Shown: positions 8,589 to 19,001 of the stretch, piece after piece | How positions within the stretch are numbered: position 1 is the stretch's first letter | How the letters are laid out: each line of letters opens with the position of its first letter | Source of the DNA: Methanosarcina flavescens | GTDB taxonomy: Archaea; Halobacteriota; Methanosarcinia; Methanosarcinales; Methanosarcinaceae | Assembly: GCF_001304615.2 (NCBI RefSeq) | Contig: NZ_CP032683.1 | Coordinates: forward strand, 2,728,001 to 2,792,000 | Reading direction: 5' to 3' | DNA: 64,000 bases | Notes under the pieces: model-generated | Databases searched by the model: none | The model's input: only the letters and a program-made list of their open reading frames with translations | Told to the model about the DNA's origin: nothing | Translations under genes and position numbers: made by a program

Positions 8589-10179
8589 ACATGTTCATCC
8601 AGCCGTCATATTTCGAAATCCGCCATGCATCATACGAGGTAGTATAATAGAGTGGTATTGCGGGTATATCCTCCGCAAGCACGGTTTGCATATCGTATAC
8701 TATTTCCTTCCGTTTACCATCGTCAGGTTCCTGCAATTCCTGGGCGCCAAGCGTATTCAGGGTATCATTGTGGTAACCATATACTGCTGCGCCAGATGCT
8801 ACACTTTCAGACTGTAAACCTGTATCACAGTATCTCGTACGCAGATAATCCGCATCTGCTCCCCAGCCGCCAAACCCACCGATCAGAAGTTCAAAGTTTC
8901 CTTTATTTAGATTGGCATCCCTGGATTTGCTCTCAAGGGCCTTTACCTGAACATCAATTCCAACTTCACTCAGTCTCTCTTTTATAAGTTCGCCAATACG
9001 GACTTCGCCGCTGCTAAGAGACAATACATATGACAATTTTTTCCCGTTTTTATCACGGATTCCGTCCCCATCGGTATCAATCCATCCAGCTTCATCAAGC
9101 AATGTTCTGGCCTTATCTGGATTGTAATCATATTCCGGCTGGTCAGGATTATACCAGATATGGTCTTCAGAGAGTATGCCCATTTTACCGGGTTTCCCTG
9201 CACTTCTTGCAATCTTTTCTACCAGTTCATCTCGATCAATGGCATAAGCAAAGGCCTGCCTTATTTTCCTGTCATTAAGCTCCGGGAATTTTTTCATATT
9301 GAAATAAAACTGGTAACCCCAGAAAGCCGGCTGCTGGACTATTCTTACATCAGGATCTGATTTGAACCGGGCAAGAGTATCAGGAGATACCCCTGTGAAA
9401 TCTATTTTCCCCTGTTCAAAAGCTATTAATGAGTCGCTGACCGGAATGAATTCAACGGCTTTAACAGCAGTCTCCGGCCCCCAGAATTTCTCGTTTGTTA
9501 CAAACCGGTATGATCCATGCTCTTTATTGTACTCTTCAAGGAGGAACGGACCAGTCCCGATGACTGTCTGTGGATCAAGGAAACTTACAGGGTCTGAGAT
9601 ATCTTTGTAAATATGCTCAGGTATGATCTTAAAACCCGTGAGCTTGTAAAGGAAGGTTGAAACCGGCTGGCTCAGTACAAATTTAACTGTACTGGTATCC
9701 ACGACCTGGACATTATCTACAACTCCAGCCTCAATTCCCCCTGACACAGGTACATTTTCCTGCTCATAATCAAAAGTAAATTTAACATCGCTTGCTGTAA
9801 AAGGTGCTCCATCGCTCCATATTACACCTTCACGGAGATGAAATGTATATTCTGTTCCATCCAGACTGACATCCCAGCTTTCAGCCAGCCAGGGAATTAT
9901 ACCTATTTCATCTCTTTCTACCAGGCTGTCAAAAATCATTCTAACCTTTGATGATCCAGGACCTCTCGGATATATCGTAAACGGTTGTGGATATCCATAA
10001 TCTCCGCCGCTCAGATAAACAACATCCGCGTGCTGAGATCCTTCAGCAGTATTCTCAGCCAATGCCTCCTCAGCCAATTGCTCGGTCTGAGTTCTGTCCG
10101 GACCAATGCAGCCTGATATCATCAGAATCAGGGCTGCCAGGAAAGCAGAAAATAGCATTAATAACTTTTTTCTCTCCAT
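8518..10179 (-). CDS. Extracellular solute-binding lipoprotein, family 5 (DppA/NikA type)
   Basis: This first gene of the importer operon encodes a 553-residue periplasmic-type binding protein. The signal peptide [24 protein letters not shown] ends in a lipobox, so the mature protein is lipid-anchored on the outer face of the membrane. SBP family 5 features include the region around [36 protein letters not shown] and [13 protein letters not shown] chose the ATG at 10179, not the upstream in-frame start at 10218, because AAGGTG lies seven bases before it and the signal peptide begins there. Ligand unknown: peptides, nickel or an organic chelate. Confidence 0.92.
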   Translation of the reverse strand: MERKKLLMLFSAFLAALILMISGCIGPDRTQTEQLAEEALAENTAEGSQHADVVYLSGGDYGYPQPFTIYPRGPGSSKVRMIFDSLVERDEIGIIPWLAESWDVSLDGTEYTFHLREGVIWSDGAPFTASDVKFTFDYEQENVPVSGGIEAGVVDNVQVVDTSTVKFVLSQPVSTFLYKLTGFKIIPEHIYKDISDPVSFLDPQTVIGTGPFLLEEYNKEHGSYRFVTNEKFWGPETAVKAVEFIPVSDSLIAFEQGKIDFTGVSPDTLARFKSDPDVRIVQQPAFWGYQFYFNMKKFPELNDRKIRQAFAYAIDRDELVEKIARSAGKPGKMGILSEDHIWYNPDQPEYDYNPDKARTLLDEAGWIDTDGDGIRDKNGKKLSYVLSLSSGEVRIGELIKERLSEVGIDVQVKALESKSRDANLNKGNFELLIGGFGGWGADADYLRTRYCDTGLQSESVASGAAVYGYHNDTLNTLGAQELQEPDDGKRKEIVYDMQTVLAEDIPAIPLYYTTSYDAWRISKYDGWMNMYDHHARTHSILSYLERDGIAEKR

Positions 10180-10842
10180 TACAGAACACCTTATTTTTGC
10201 AATTATTCTGTTAATCACTCGGTAATATGAATAAAAATATTAACGACATGTAAGTGTTATTATCTAAATCTATAAGAGTGTTACTAAATGCTTCAAAAAC
10301 AAAGGAATTTTCTTAATAAAACTTCGAAAATCAAGACCCTAATTTGATAAGCATTTTCCAAGTAATATTTTCGAAGGATAAGCTCTTGTTAAAAACTAAT
10401 ATTTTTCACTAAATTCCATTGCAAAACTACAAGTTCATCTGTCTGACCAAAAACGCTTTCCTTTTAGGCTCTGTAGAAAACCTGTCTACATCAGATGAAA
10501 GAGGCTGAAAAAAGATAAGTATATTCAGATCTTGCTACTCATTTCAAATTTATGGAAATTCATTACTTCAGAGGATTTCTACAGAGCCTAAAATTCATTA
10601 CATAATATAATTGAAAAAGAGAAATCAAAATTAATCCTTCATTTTGATTATTAGATACTATGTGGATAAATTTATAATCAATCAAATACAAGTAGTTTAT
10701 AGGGTTTAAGGTAGTTTATAGACTTTAAGTTGCTTTCCCAAAACTCATTTAAACTATGTTCTGTTGAGAAATGAGAAAGCATTAACATTTAAAGTATCGG
10801 GGAGTTGCTTTGCTTTCCCAGTTAATTGATTAAGGAGTAGTT
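10180..10842. other. AT-rich spacer upstream of the importer operon
   Basis: About 660 bases without a convincing gene. It must contain the importer promoter on the minus strand. The only clear structure is the short element at 10467-10588 listed separately. Confidence 0.5.
10467..10588. mobile_element. 122-bp MITE-like element with insertion-sequence ends
   Basis: Its left end GGCTCTGTAGAAA and right end GAGGATTTCTACAGAGCC match the ends of the complete insertion sequences at 25201 and 50105. The interior is unrelated to the transposase and has no coding capacity. Flanks TTTTA and TAAAA extend the inverted repeat, and no 8-bp direct duplication is visible. It is best read as a non-autonomous derivative of the same element family. 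Confidence 0.75.
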
Positions 10843-10973
10843 ATGGTTCTAAATAGAAACTTTAGAACCAATTTAATAGTTGCGTTACTCTATCTTTCGG
10901 ATTATTGGGCAGTTTGACCTGTCTTATAGAGGATGGAAGCTCAGGAAAAGTAATGCAAGGTTTGAATTTTTAG
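10843..10973 (+). pseudogene. Frameshifted small lipoprotein remnant
   Basis: An ATG preceded by AAGGAG opens MVLNRNFRTNLIVALLYLS, a signal-peptide-like start, and then meets a stop. Switching frame just before the stop gives GLLGSLTC, a lipobox-like end, followed by LIEDGSSGKVMQGLNF and a stop. The best explanation is a short lipoprotein gene broken by one frameshift. Confidence 0.35.
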
Positions 10974-11157
10974 ACTAAATTTGAACCCTGTGGTGCTCTG
11001 AAATTTTTGCAAACTTTAGGAAGACTAGGGAGATGAAGAGATTGCAAAGAAATATAATTTGAAATAAAAATTATAATTTTTTTAAAGCAATTTACTTTGA
11101 TCTTATATTGAAAAATTGAGAGCTTATCTTCAAAATTAATAATAAAGTGATTTTACG

Positions 11158-11397
11158 ATGTATAAATTGGAGATAAATACCATTGAAAAAATAGCGAAAA
11201 CAGTTATTTTAATCCCGGCAATACTGGGGCTGATTTTCATTATATTTATCTACTATTCTGAATTAAGTGGAAAGAGCATATCTGTTGGAGGTAATTATCT
11301 TATTTTTGGCCTTTTAATTAATATCGGACTTTTAATATTAATTTATATGTCTGTACGTGGATTTATTAAGGCTTATAACGAAGCTGAAAGAAAATAA
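11158..11397 (+). CDS. Small membrane protein of unknown function (79 aa)
   Basis: Seventy-nine residues with two hydrophobic segments, about residues 14-32 (VILIPAILGLIFIIFIYYS) and 45-63 (LIFGLLINIGLLILIYMSV), a charged start and a basic tail. It begins at ATG 11158 with only a weak ribosome-binding site. No family is recognised. It stands alone in an AT-rich stretch on the plus strand, upstream of another short membrane-like frame. The two clean membrane segments favour a real gene, but short length leaves doubt. Confidence 0.5.
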   Translation: MYKLEINTIEKIAKTVILIPAILGLIFIIFIYYSELSGKSISVGGNYLIFGLLINIGLLILIYMSVRGFIKAYNEAERK

Positions 11398-11646
11398 AAA
11401 ATGTTGTAAATTAACAATAAAATGTTATAAAATAACAATAACGCACAGAAGTTCTGTAAACTAAAAGTAAAATTTTTGAATATTATGTTATATTATATTC
11501 GGTTTAATAACTTTTGAGGTTTAAGGTTTTATAGAATTTTCAATCTTTACCATTTGAATTAATTCAAAATCGAAATATCACATTTTATAAAAACAAAGTC
11601 ATGAGTTGGTAAACATGGAAATATCTCTAGTGAAAGAGAACGATTT

Positions 11647-11802
11647 TTGTATTTCATTATCACATTTATTGTAGGCACATTATATGGATACTTGTCTCAT
11701 GATTTAATGAATGGAATACGCACTGGGATATTCATTGGAATTGGGTTCGTTATAGGGAATATACTCGTAGGAAAAAGACTAAGAGAAGAAAACAAGAAGT
11801 AG
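11647..11802 (+). CDS. Possible very small membrane protein (51 aa, TTG start) or frameshifted remnant
   Basis: The frame encodes YFIITFIVGTLYGYLSH, a charged turn, GIFIGIGFVIGNILVG and KRLREENKK: two membrane segments and a basic tail, a plausible small membrane protein. The only in-frame start is TTG 11647. An ATG at 11614 lies in another frame that stops early, so a one-base shift may have broken an ATG-initiated gene. Codons upstream of the TTG (SSERERF) look coding too. Confidence 0.3.
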   Translation: MYFIITFIVGTLYGYLSHDLMNGIRTGIFIGIGFVIGNILVGKRLREENKK

Positions 11803-11818
11803 AAAAACACTAAAATCA

Positions 11819-11912
11819 ATAGCAAATGAAATAAGTCAAAGCAAAACGCAAGAAATTTTAATTTCTTTTTTCAATCAAATGCAATAGCAAATGAAATAAG
11901 TTAAAGCAAAAC
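11819..11912. repeat. 29-bp direct repeat pair
   Basis: ATAGCAAATGAAATAAGT followed by (C/T)AAAGCAAAAC occurs at 11819-11847 and 11884-11912 with a single difference. It lies in the 200-base AT-rich gap downstream of the S6e gene. Nothing else is seen there. Confidence 0.75.
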
Positions 11913-12015
11913 CAAATAAGTAAAAACAGTATCAAAATAAGTCAAATCAAAACGAATCAAAATTAAAAATAGAGTGAATATTATTTAAGCCCGCCCGTAG
12001 GCGGAACTTGAAAAA

Positions 12016-12565
<550 letters not shown>

Positions 12566-12589
<24 letters not shown>

Positions 12590-14341
12590 TTTCCGTTTCA
12601 GGGAAAGGAAAATATCAAGAGTTTCCTTTTCATCGGTTGAAAGGGAATCATAAATCTCGTGCTCAAGAATCTTAGCGTGCCTCTCAGGCACATTGATGTA
12701 GAGCACATCCTCTTCTTTGATCTGCCTGCCTACGGTTGCGCCTTCAATTGCCATTGCAACCTCTTTGCCTGCCCCTGCCGATGGAATATTCTCGCCTTCG
12801 GACTGCAGTCCCTTAATCTTGCCTACAACATTTCCGTTTTCAAGCATAACATCGACATTTGTCCGCACGACCCCACCGAGCACCCTTACGCCGACAACTG
12901 CGGGCTTGCTCTGGCGGAATACACAGCCCGGAAGAATTTTGAATTTTCCGGGACGGATTATCGTTTCGAAAATCTTTTTTTCAGCCTGTTCCTGCTGCTC
13001 TTTCACATATTTCTGGTAATCTTCAACCAGGCGGTAGATCACATCACTTGTGAATACCTTCACATTGCTTTCCTGCAGAAAATCTCTGGCATCAGGATGA
13101 ACCTTGACATTGAAACCGACAATCACAGAATAAATCGGGTCTTCGACAGTCGACACCTCAACCGCATCCCGGTGTGAGATGTCTCCTACTTCGGCTTTCC
13201 TGATAGGAACCTCATCTTTCTGAAACTCATGGACAAGAGCCTCAAGGGAGCCAAGAGTATCGGCTTTGATCATGATACCTACCGAATCAGTATCAATCCT
13301 TACCTCATCGATCTCGGATTTTACCTGGGCTACAATCTCATCAAGGGTTTCTTCGGTAGCAACCCTTATCGGAGAACCTGCAAGGGCACCCTCGAGCCCG
13401 GGAGCTGAAATCTTTACACCAGCAGCAGCAGTAACCTTTTTCACCTGCTTGAACTTGCTCTCGTAATGAATTTCAGAAAGTTCCCTGGGTTTTAAAAGCG
13501 CACGGACTTTTGTCTGGATGGGTTCTCCCAGACTTCCGATAACAACAGTATCGCCCTTTTTCAGAGTGCCATCATAAAGGATGACATCAAGGGTTGCACC
13601 CAGTCCTTTCTCTTCCTTGACCTCTAGCACAGTGCCGACTCCAGGGCCTGTAGCGCTGTACTGCAGGTTTGCTTCAAGGAATTTCTGAGCCAGGCCCAGA
13701 AGCACCATAAGGACATCAGGAATTCCTTCACCTGTAACAGCACTTACAGGCACAACACCCAGGGTTTTCTGGAAGTTTGTAACCCGGTCATATCGATCTG
13801 CTGCAAAACCCTGATTGTACAGTTCGCCTATTACCTCATAGAGTTTTGTCTCAAGCCGAGCCTGGACATCCTCGGACTGTTTTTTGAAAGTGGCTGCAAA
13901 AGGCAGGTTTTTTTGTGAGATCCAGCCGCCAATTTTGTCGATCTTATTGGCAACAACAACAAAAGGAGTTTTAAAACGCTTTAAGATCTGCAGACTCTCG
14001 TAGGTCTGGGGCTTGAAACCTTCGTTTATGTCTACAACTACAATTGCAAGATCGGCAAGAGCGCCTCCCCTGCTCCTTAAAGTTGTAAAGGCATGGTGCC
14101 CAGGGGTATCAATAAAGAGCAGTCCTGGCACTATGAACCTGTCTCGAAGCTTCGGATCTCCGAGCTTGTTGACAATCACGTCTATTGGGACTTCAGTTGC
14201 CCCTATATGCTGTGTGATGGCGCCGGCTTCTCCACTAACAATCGCAGTGCCCCTGATCTTGTCCAGCAGAGTTGTTTTCCCGTGGTCGACGTGCCCCATC
14301 ACGCAGACTATAGGAGTCCTTAAATTTTTCTTGTCGGCCAT
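12566..14341 (-). CDS. infB: Translation initiation factor aIF5B (IF2 homologue)
   Basis: This GTPase of about 591 residues promotes subunit joining and initiator-tRNA placement. G1 is GHVDHGKTTLLDKIRG near residue 15, G2/G3 include ITQHIGATEVP and DTPGHHAFTTLRSRG, and G4 is NKIDKIGGW. Domain II and the archaeal/eukaryal C-terminal domains follow (RPGKFKILPGCVFRQSKPAVVGV). I chose the ATG at 14341 (MADKKNLRTPIVCVMGHVDHG) over one 18 bases upstream because AGAGGT precedes it at proper spacing. It lies between ndk and rps6e in the translation operon. Confidence 0.97.
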
Positions 14342-14497
14342 ATGCAAAACCTCTCTCATTCCCGCGTCTTATTTGCTGCAGGTCCAGAAGGGTCTGGGTT
14401 TTCCCCTACAGACCCATATTGCAGGTACCGGATAAACAAAAGCCTGGAGTCGTGTCCTGGAGTCTCAGGAGCACGGAAAAAGGCTTTGAGTACCTGC

Positions 14498-14947
14498 TTA
14501 TTCGTACAGACAGACCTCGTCGATCCTGGAATATTTCCCTATCTCGGAGTCCTTAAAGTGGATTGCGATTTCCCTTGCTGCAGCTTCCGGGGAATCGGAT
14601 GCGTGAACTACATTTCTGCCCACATCCAGAGCGAAGTCACCACGGATTGTTCCGGGAGCCGCATCCACAGGGTTTGTAGCCCCGTTTATAGCCCTCATGA
14701 CCCGGATTGCATCTTTTCCTTCAACTACCATTGAAACTGAAGGGCCCGACGTGATGAATTCGACAAGACCGGAGAAGAAAGGTTTTGCTGCATGTTCAGC
14801 ATAGTGTTCTTTTGCAGCGGCTTCACTGATAACGTTCATTCTGAGAGCGACGATTTTTAGGCCCCGCTTCTCGATTCTGGAAATTACCTCTCCGACCAGC
14901 CCGCGCTGGACTCCGTCAGGCTTTACCATAACGTATGTCTGTTCCAT
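14498..14947 (-). CDS. ndk: Nucleoside diphosphate kinase
   Basis: The 149-residue enzyme transfers phosphate between nucleoside tri- and diphosphates through a phosphohistidine. Diagnostic sequences are the start [20 protein letters not shown] and the active site [16 protein letters not shown] with the catalytic His. Length is normal for the family. The ATG at 14947 has AAGGTG five bases upstream and is preferred over a GTG six bases earlier. It follows rpl24e and precedes infB, a gene order shared by many archaea. Confidence 0.97.
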   Translation of the reverse strand: MEQTYVMVKPDGVQRGLVGEVISRIEKRGLKIVALRMNVISEAAAKEHYAEHAAKPFFSGLVEFITSGPSVSMVVEGKDAIRVMRAINGATNPVDAAPGTIRGDFALDVGRNVVHASDSPEAAAREIAIHFKDSEIGKYSRIDEVCLYE

Positions 14948-14988
14948 GTACACACCTTAATAGTTCGAATAAACTGCCAACTCTATTC

Positions 14989-15427
<439 letters not shown>

Positions 15428-15439
15428 TTATTATCAGGA

Positions 15440-15802
<363 letters not shown>

Positions 15803-16059
15803 TTAAATTTCTCCTTCGAAATTGCGGTACTCGCAATTTTTCATCAATCATAGGTTTTTAACACACATCTATCAACATTGAGATTCAGATTCTTAAATTA
15901 AAGCCTGAGATACTTCAATGTGGAAAGTAAATGAGTTGAAACAAGATACTGCTAGCTAAATGCCGCAGATCGAACCTTAGAAGTACATGATCACCTATAA
16001 ACTTTCTGCTTGAAAACGTTAGTCATAAACGAAAAGCAGAAGTAGAGTAATAAGAAATT

Positions 16060-16070
16060 CTTATATATAA
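16060..16070 (+). promoter_or_regulatory. TATA-box candidate for the TatD-linked radical SAM gene
   Basis: CTTATATATAAG spans this site, about 45 bases before the ATG at 16112, which would give a leader of roughly 20-25 bases. Judged by sequence and position only. Confidence 0.4.
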
Positions 16071-16111
16071 GGTTATTTTCAATTCCCGGATGAAAACCGA
16101 GTTAATACGTC

Positions 16112-16759
16112 ATGGTTATAAGGAATGTAAGAAATTTTGGTCACATGGACACAATTTACTATGAAGCTCACAAAAATCTCTATCTTAACCTTACAAACCG
16201 CTGCAGTGCGGATTGTATCTTCTGCATCCGCAATTTTGCAGACGGGGTTTACGGATATAACCTGAGGCTCTCGAAAGAACCGGCAGCTGAAGAAGTCATC
16301 GAAGCCCTGAAAGGATTGGATCTTTCAAAATATCGGGAAATTGTATTCACAGGACTTGGAGAACCTACTCTCAGGTTTGACACAGTGCTTGCAATAACCC
16401 GCTGGCTAAAAAGTCGGAATGTCCGGGTCAGGCTTGATACCAACGGACAGGCAGCCCTGATAAATCCGGGAAGAGATGTGATCTCGGAATTGAAATCCGC
16501 AGGCATAGACTCCGTTTCCGTAAGTTTGAACGCTGAGTCCGAAGAAAAGTATAACAAACTCTGCAGGCCGATTCACAAAAACGCTTATGGTGCAGTGCTC
16601 GATTTTATAAGAGGAGCAAAACAGGCAGGAATCTATACAAGAGTTACAGTAGTTGAAGTGTCCGAAATAGACATAGAAGAGTGTAGAAAGCTTACCGAGG
16701 AGCTCGATTCGGATTTCCATATAAGGGCTTTATCCGAAGCTGCAAGCAAAGATATTTGA
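16112..16759 (+). CDS. TatD-linked radical SAM protein
   Basis: The 215-residue protein has the radical SAM iron-sulfur motif C-x3-C-x2-C in NLTNRCSADCIFCIRNF near residue 30-45, then the strand FTGLGEPTLRF and RVRLDTNGQ. The short length and sequence are those of the radical SAM family often found beside or fused to TatD-type nucleases; its substrate is unknown. An alternative ATG at 16145 (MDTIYYEAHKNLYLNLTNRC) would shorten the protein by 11 residues and resembles the family start; no Shine-Dalgarno decides between them. No TatD gene is visible in the window. Confidence 0.82.
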   Translation: MVIRNVRNFGHMDTIYYEAHKNLYLNLTNRCSADCIFCIRNFADGVYGYNLRLSKEPAAEEVIEALKGLDLSKYREIVFTGLGEPTLRFDTVLAITRWLKSRNVRVRLDTNGQAALINPGRDVISELKSAGIDSVSVSLNAESEEKYNKLCRPIHKNAYGAVLDFIRGAKQAGIYTRVTVVEVSEIDIEECRKLTEELDSDFHIRALSEAASKDI

Positions 16760-16914
16760 AAACCGCTAAAGGTCCATATATTTAAAAAATTAAGCTGTTT
16801 AAGACTCTATAGATGTAAATCAGCTTTATAATTAAAAGCTACATAGCTGAGAAATACATTCTTCCAGGTTATAAATAAGATCTCATAACTATTAATGACT
16901 ATTATTTATGGGAT

Positions 16915-17124
16915 GAGATTTACAGTACTGAGATTAATAGTATCGAAATTTGCAGCACTGAAATTTAAAGAATTAAGATTTACATAACTGAGATTTAAAG
17001 AATTAAGATTTACATAACTGAGATTTACGGGATTGAGATTTACGGGACTGAGATTTACAGGACTGAGATTTACAGGACTGAGATTTACAATATTGAGGTT
17101 TATAGAAAGGAAATTTCCAGAACT
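16915..17124. repeat. 15-bp tandem repeat array, 14 units
   Basis: Exact 15-base periodicity with consensus GAGATTTACAGGACT. Units start at 16915, 16930 and so on to 17110; a 30-base super-unit is repeated at 16975 and 17005. Units are contiguous with no spacers, unlike a CRISPR. The array lies between the convergent radical SAM and beta-propeller genes and decays toward 17160. Confidence 0.93.
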
Positions 17125-17174
17125 GGAGATTTATACCTTCAGTTCTGAAAATTTCAGATTTCCAGATTTTCTTC

Positions 17175-18665
17175 TTAATTTTCAGGAATGTGTTTTTCAT
17201 CATCAAGGTTTTCAAAGTCGTCAGAGTCCTCCTCTTGGGCCCGTTTGAAGGTTTTGTTTTTCAGGAAGATGGCTACTATCATGACTGCCAGTAAAAGAGC
17301 TATAGGAAACTTAAAGAAATTAAGCAATCCGGAAAGCCCTGAGGAGTCCCCCAAAGAGCCGTAGTTCTCTGTACCCAAATTAGCTTTATTATTTATATCA
17401 GCCGAGTTTTCACCTGAAGAAGCCGATGCAATCTCAACTATGTTTTCAATACCTTCAGTCGTTGAAGTGCCCTCATTTAGTGGTATTCCGGTTTCCCTTT
17501 CCTTATCAATATCGGATTCCCTGATCTCTTTATTGGAGAGGAAACTATCTCCAAAGAGCCGTGCAAAAACCATGGGGTTTCGCTCAAAAAGATACGCTGA
17601 TCCGTCGTCACTTGCCGCGGCAAGGGTTGAGCTATCAAGGGAAATAGACACGCAGTTAATATTTCCTCCACAACTGGCGTTCCAGAACTCTTTTCCCTCC
17701 ATATCGAGGACGTAAAGCGTATCATCCCAGCTTCCGGCTGCAATAAATGATGTATCTGGGGAAATTGCAACGCTGTAAATATCATCCTTTGCCTGATAGT
17801 CCCAGAGTTTTGTGCCTGTATTGTTAAATAGGTAGACCCTATCATCAAAACTTCCTGCTGCCAGGTGTGAGCCGTTGCTTGTTAGTGAAACGCTGCTGAT
17901 CCAGTAAGCAGGATTGTGCATCCAGGAAAACTCCCCTTTCTGGTTAAGAAGATACACATTGTAATTGGATCCACCGGCAGCCACATAGTAAGCTTGTGGA
18001 GTCATGCATACGCTATTGATTACACTGCCTGTCTTTCTTTCCCAGACTTTATTTCCTTTGCTGTCAAAAAGGTAAATATACTGATTGGAACTTCCGGCTG
18101 CAACATAGGAACCATCTCTTGAGATAGCTACACTCCGGATGGAATCCCTTGAATCGAAATTCCATAAAAGCCTGCCTTCTCTGTTAAAGAAGTAAAGCTT
18201 GCCGTCCTCACTGCCTGCTGCCACATAGGAACCGTCATAAGAGATCGCCACACTATTCAGACTGCCCCCAGTTTCATAATTCCAGAGCAGATTACCATTC
18301 CGTGTAAAACAGTATACCTTTTTATCGTTGCTACCTGCAGCTACACGGGTCCCATCCGAAGAAATCGATACTGTATAAACAACATCTCCTGTAGTATAGT
18401 TCCAGAGTTTTTTTCCCTCAGAATTGAAAAGAGAAACACTATGATCAAAACCCCCTGTTGCAAGAAAATTCCCCCCGGAAGAGAGAGAAACCGCATTGAC
18501 TATGCGTCCGGTTTCACACTTGCAAAGCAGATTAAAAGCCCTGAATTCCGAAAGATTGACGTCCCCACTATCCGGGATAACAGGGTCCGCAGCTCCCAAA
18601 TCTGCAAACAGGCCGAAGGACAAACCCAATGCTATAAACAACCATATTCCCACCAACTGTCTCAT
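17175..18665 (-). CDS. Membrane-anchored WD40/PQQ-type beta-propeller surface protein
   Basis: The 496-residue protein has an N-terminal signal peptide (LVGIWLFIALGLSFGLFADLG) and about eight repeats of roughly 40 residues. Repeat consensus is VAIS-DGSYVAAGS-DGKLYFF followed by an NREGKLLW-like strand, the hallmark of WD40-like/PQQ-like propellers. A Ser/Asn-rich linker follows, then one membrane span (FFKFPIALLLAVMIVAIFL) and a short acidic cytoplasmic tail. It is therefore displayed outside the cell and tethered at its C-terminus. Binding partner unknown. The start at 18665 lacks a strong ribosome-binding site. Confidence 0.82.
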   Translation of the reverse strand: MRQLVGIWLFIALGLSFGLFADLGAADPVIPDSGDVNLSEFRAFNLLCKCETGRIVNAVSLSSGGNFLATGGFDHSVSLFNSEGKKLWNYTTGDVVYTVSISSDGTRVAAGSNDKKVYCFTRNGNLLWNYETGGSLNSVAISYDGSYVAAGSEDGKLYFFNREGRLLWNFDSRDSIRSVAISRDGSYVAAGSSNQYIYLFDSKGNKVWERKTGSVINSVCMTPQAYYVAAGGSNYNVYLLNQKGEFSWMHNPAYWISSVSLTSNGSHLAAGSFDDRVYLFNNTGTKLWDYQAKDDIYSVAISPDTSFIAAGSWDDTLYVLDMEGKEFWNASCGGNINCVSISLDSSTLAAASDDGSAYLFERNPMVFARLFGDSFLSNKEIRESDIDKERETGIPLNEGTSTTEGIENIVEIASASSGENSADINNKANLGTENYGSLGDSSGLSGLLNFFKFPIALLLAVMIVAIFLKNKTFKRAQEEDSDDFENLDDEKHIPEN

Positions 18666-18786
18666 ATTAATTGTAATGTAGGAGTTTAACCCAAATGAAT
18701 TTTTTGCTAGTGTTTGCAGTGGAAAAAAGGAATTTAGTCCTGGCTAATCGAAAAACCAGAACAGATCAAGTTATATTCAATATCCT

Positions 18787-18924
18787 TTAAGAGACAGAAC
18801 AAAGTGGCAGGTGATCAAATTCACTGTCATTAACCTCATAAGGGGAATCACAGATTCCGTCTTTATCCAGGTCCGTACATTTCTGGCTAAAACCGGTTTC
18901 GTTTGGGGTTGCCCAGAAATTTCC
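18787..18924 (-). pseudogene. Remnant of a NosD-like beta-helix protein C-terminus
   Basis: About 45 codons read GNFWATPNETGFSQ, KCTDLDKDGICDSPYEV and NDSEFDHLPL before a stop. The same motif occurs in the intact gene just upstream (GNFWANLEGTGFSQVSNDSNSDGICDLPY, split here). It has no start, so it is a leftover from a duplicated beta-helix gene. Confidence 0.75.
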
Positions 18925-19001
18925 TCAACAGAAACCATATACAGGAAGACTTCGTTTAAGAAAATAAAAAATAAAAAACAAAAATAATTAAATCCGATCT
19001 C

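Noticed and set aside
16915-17124. CRISPR array
   Set aside because: Units are 15 bases and contiguous, with no unique spacers and no cas genes nearby.
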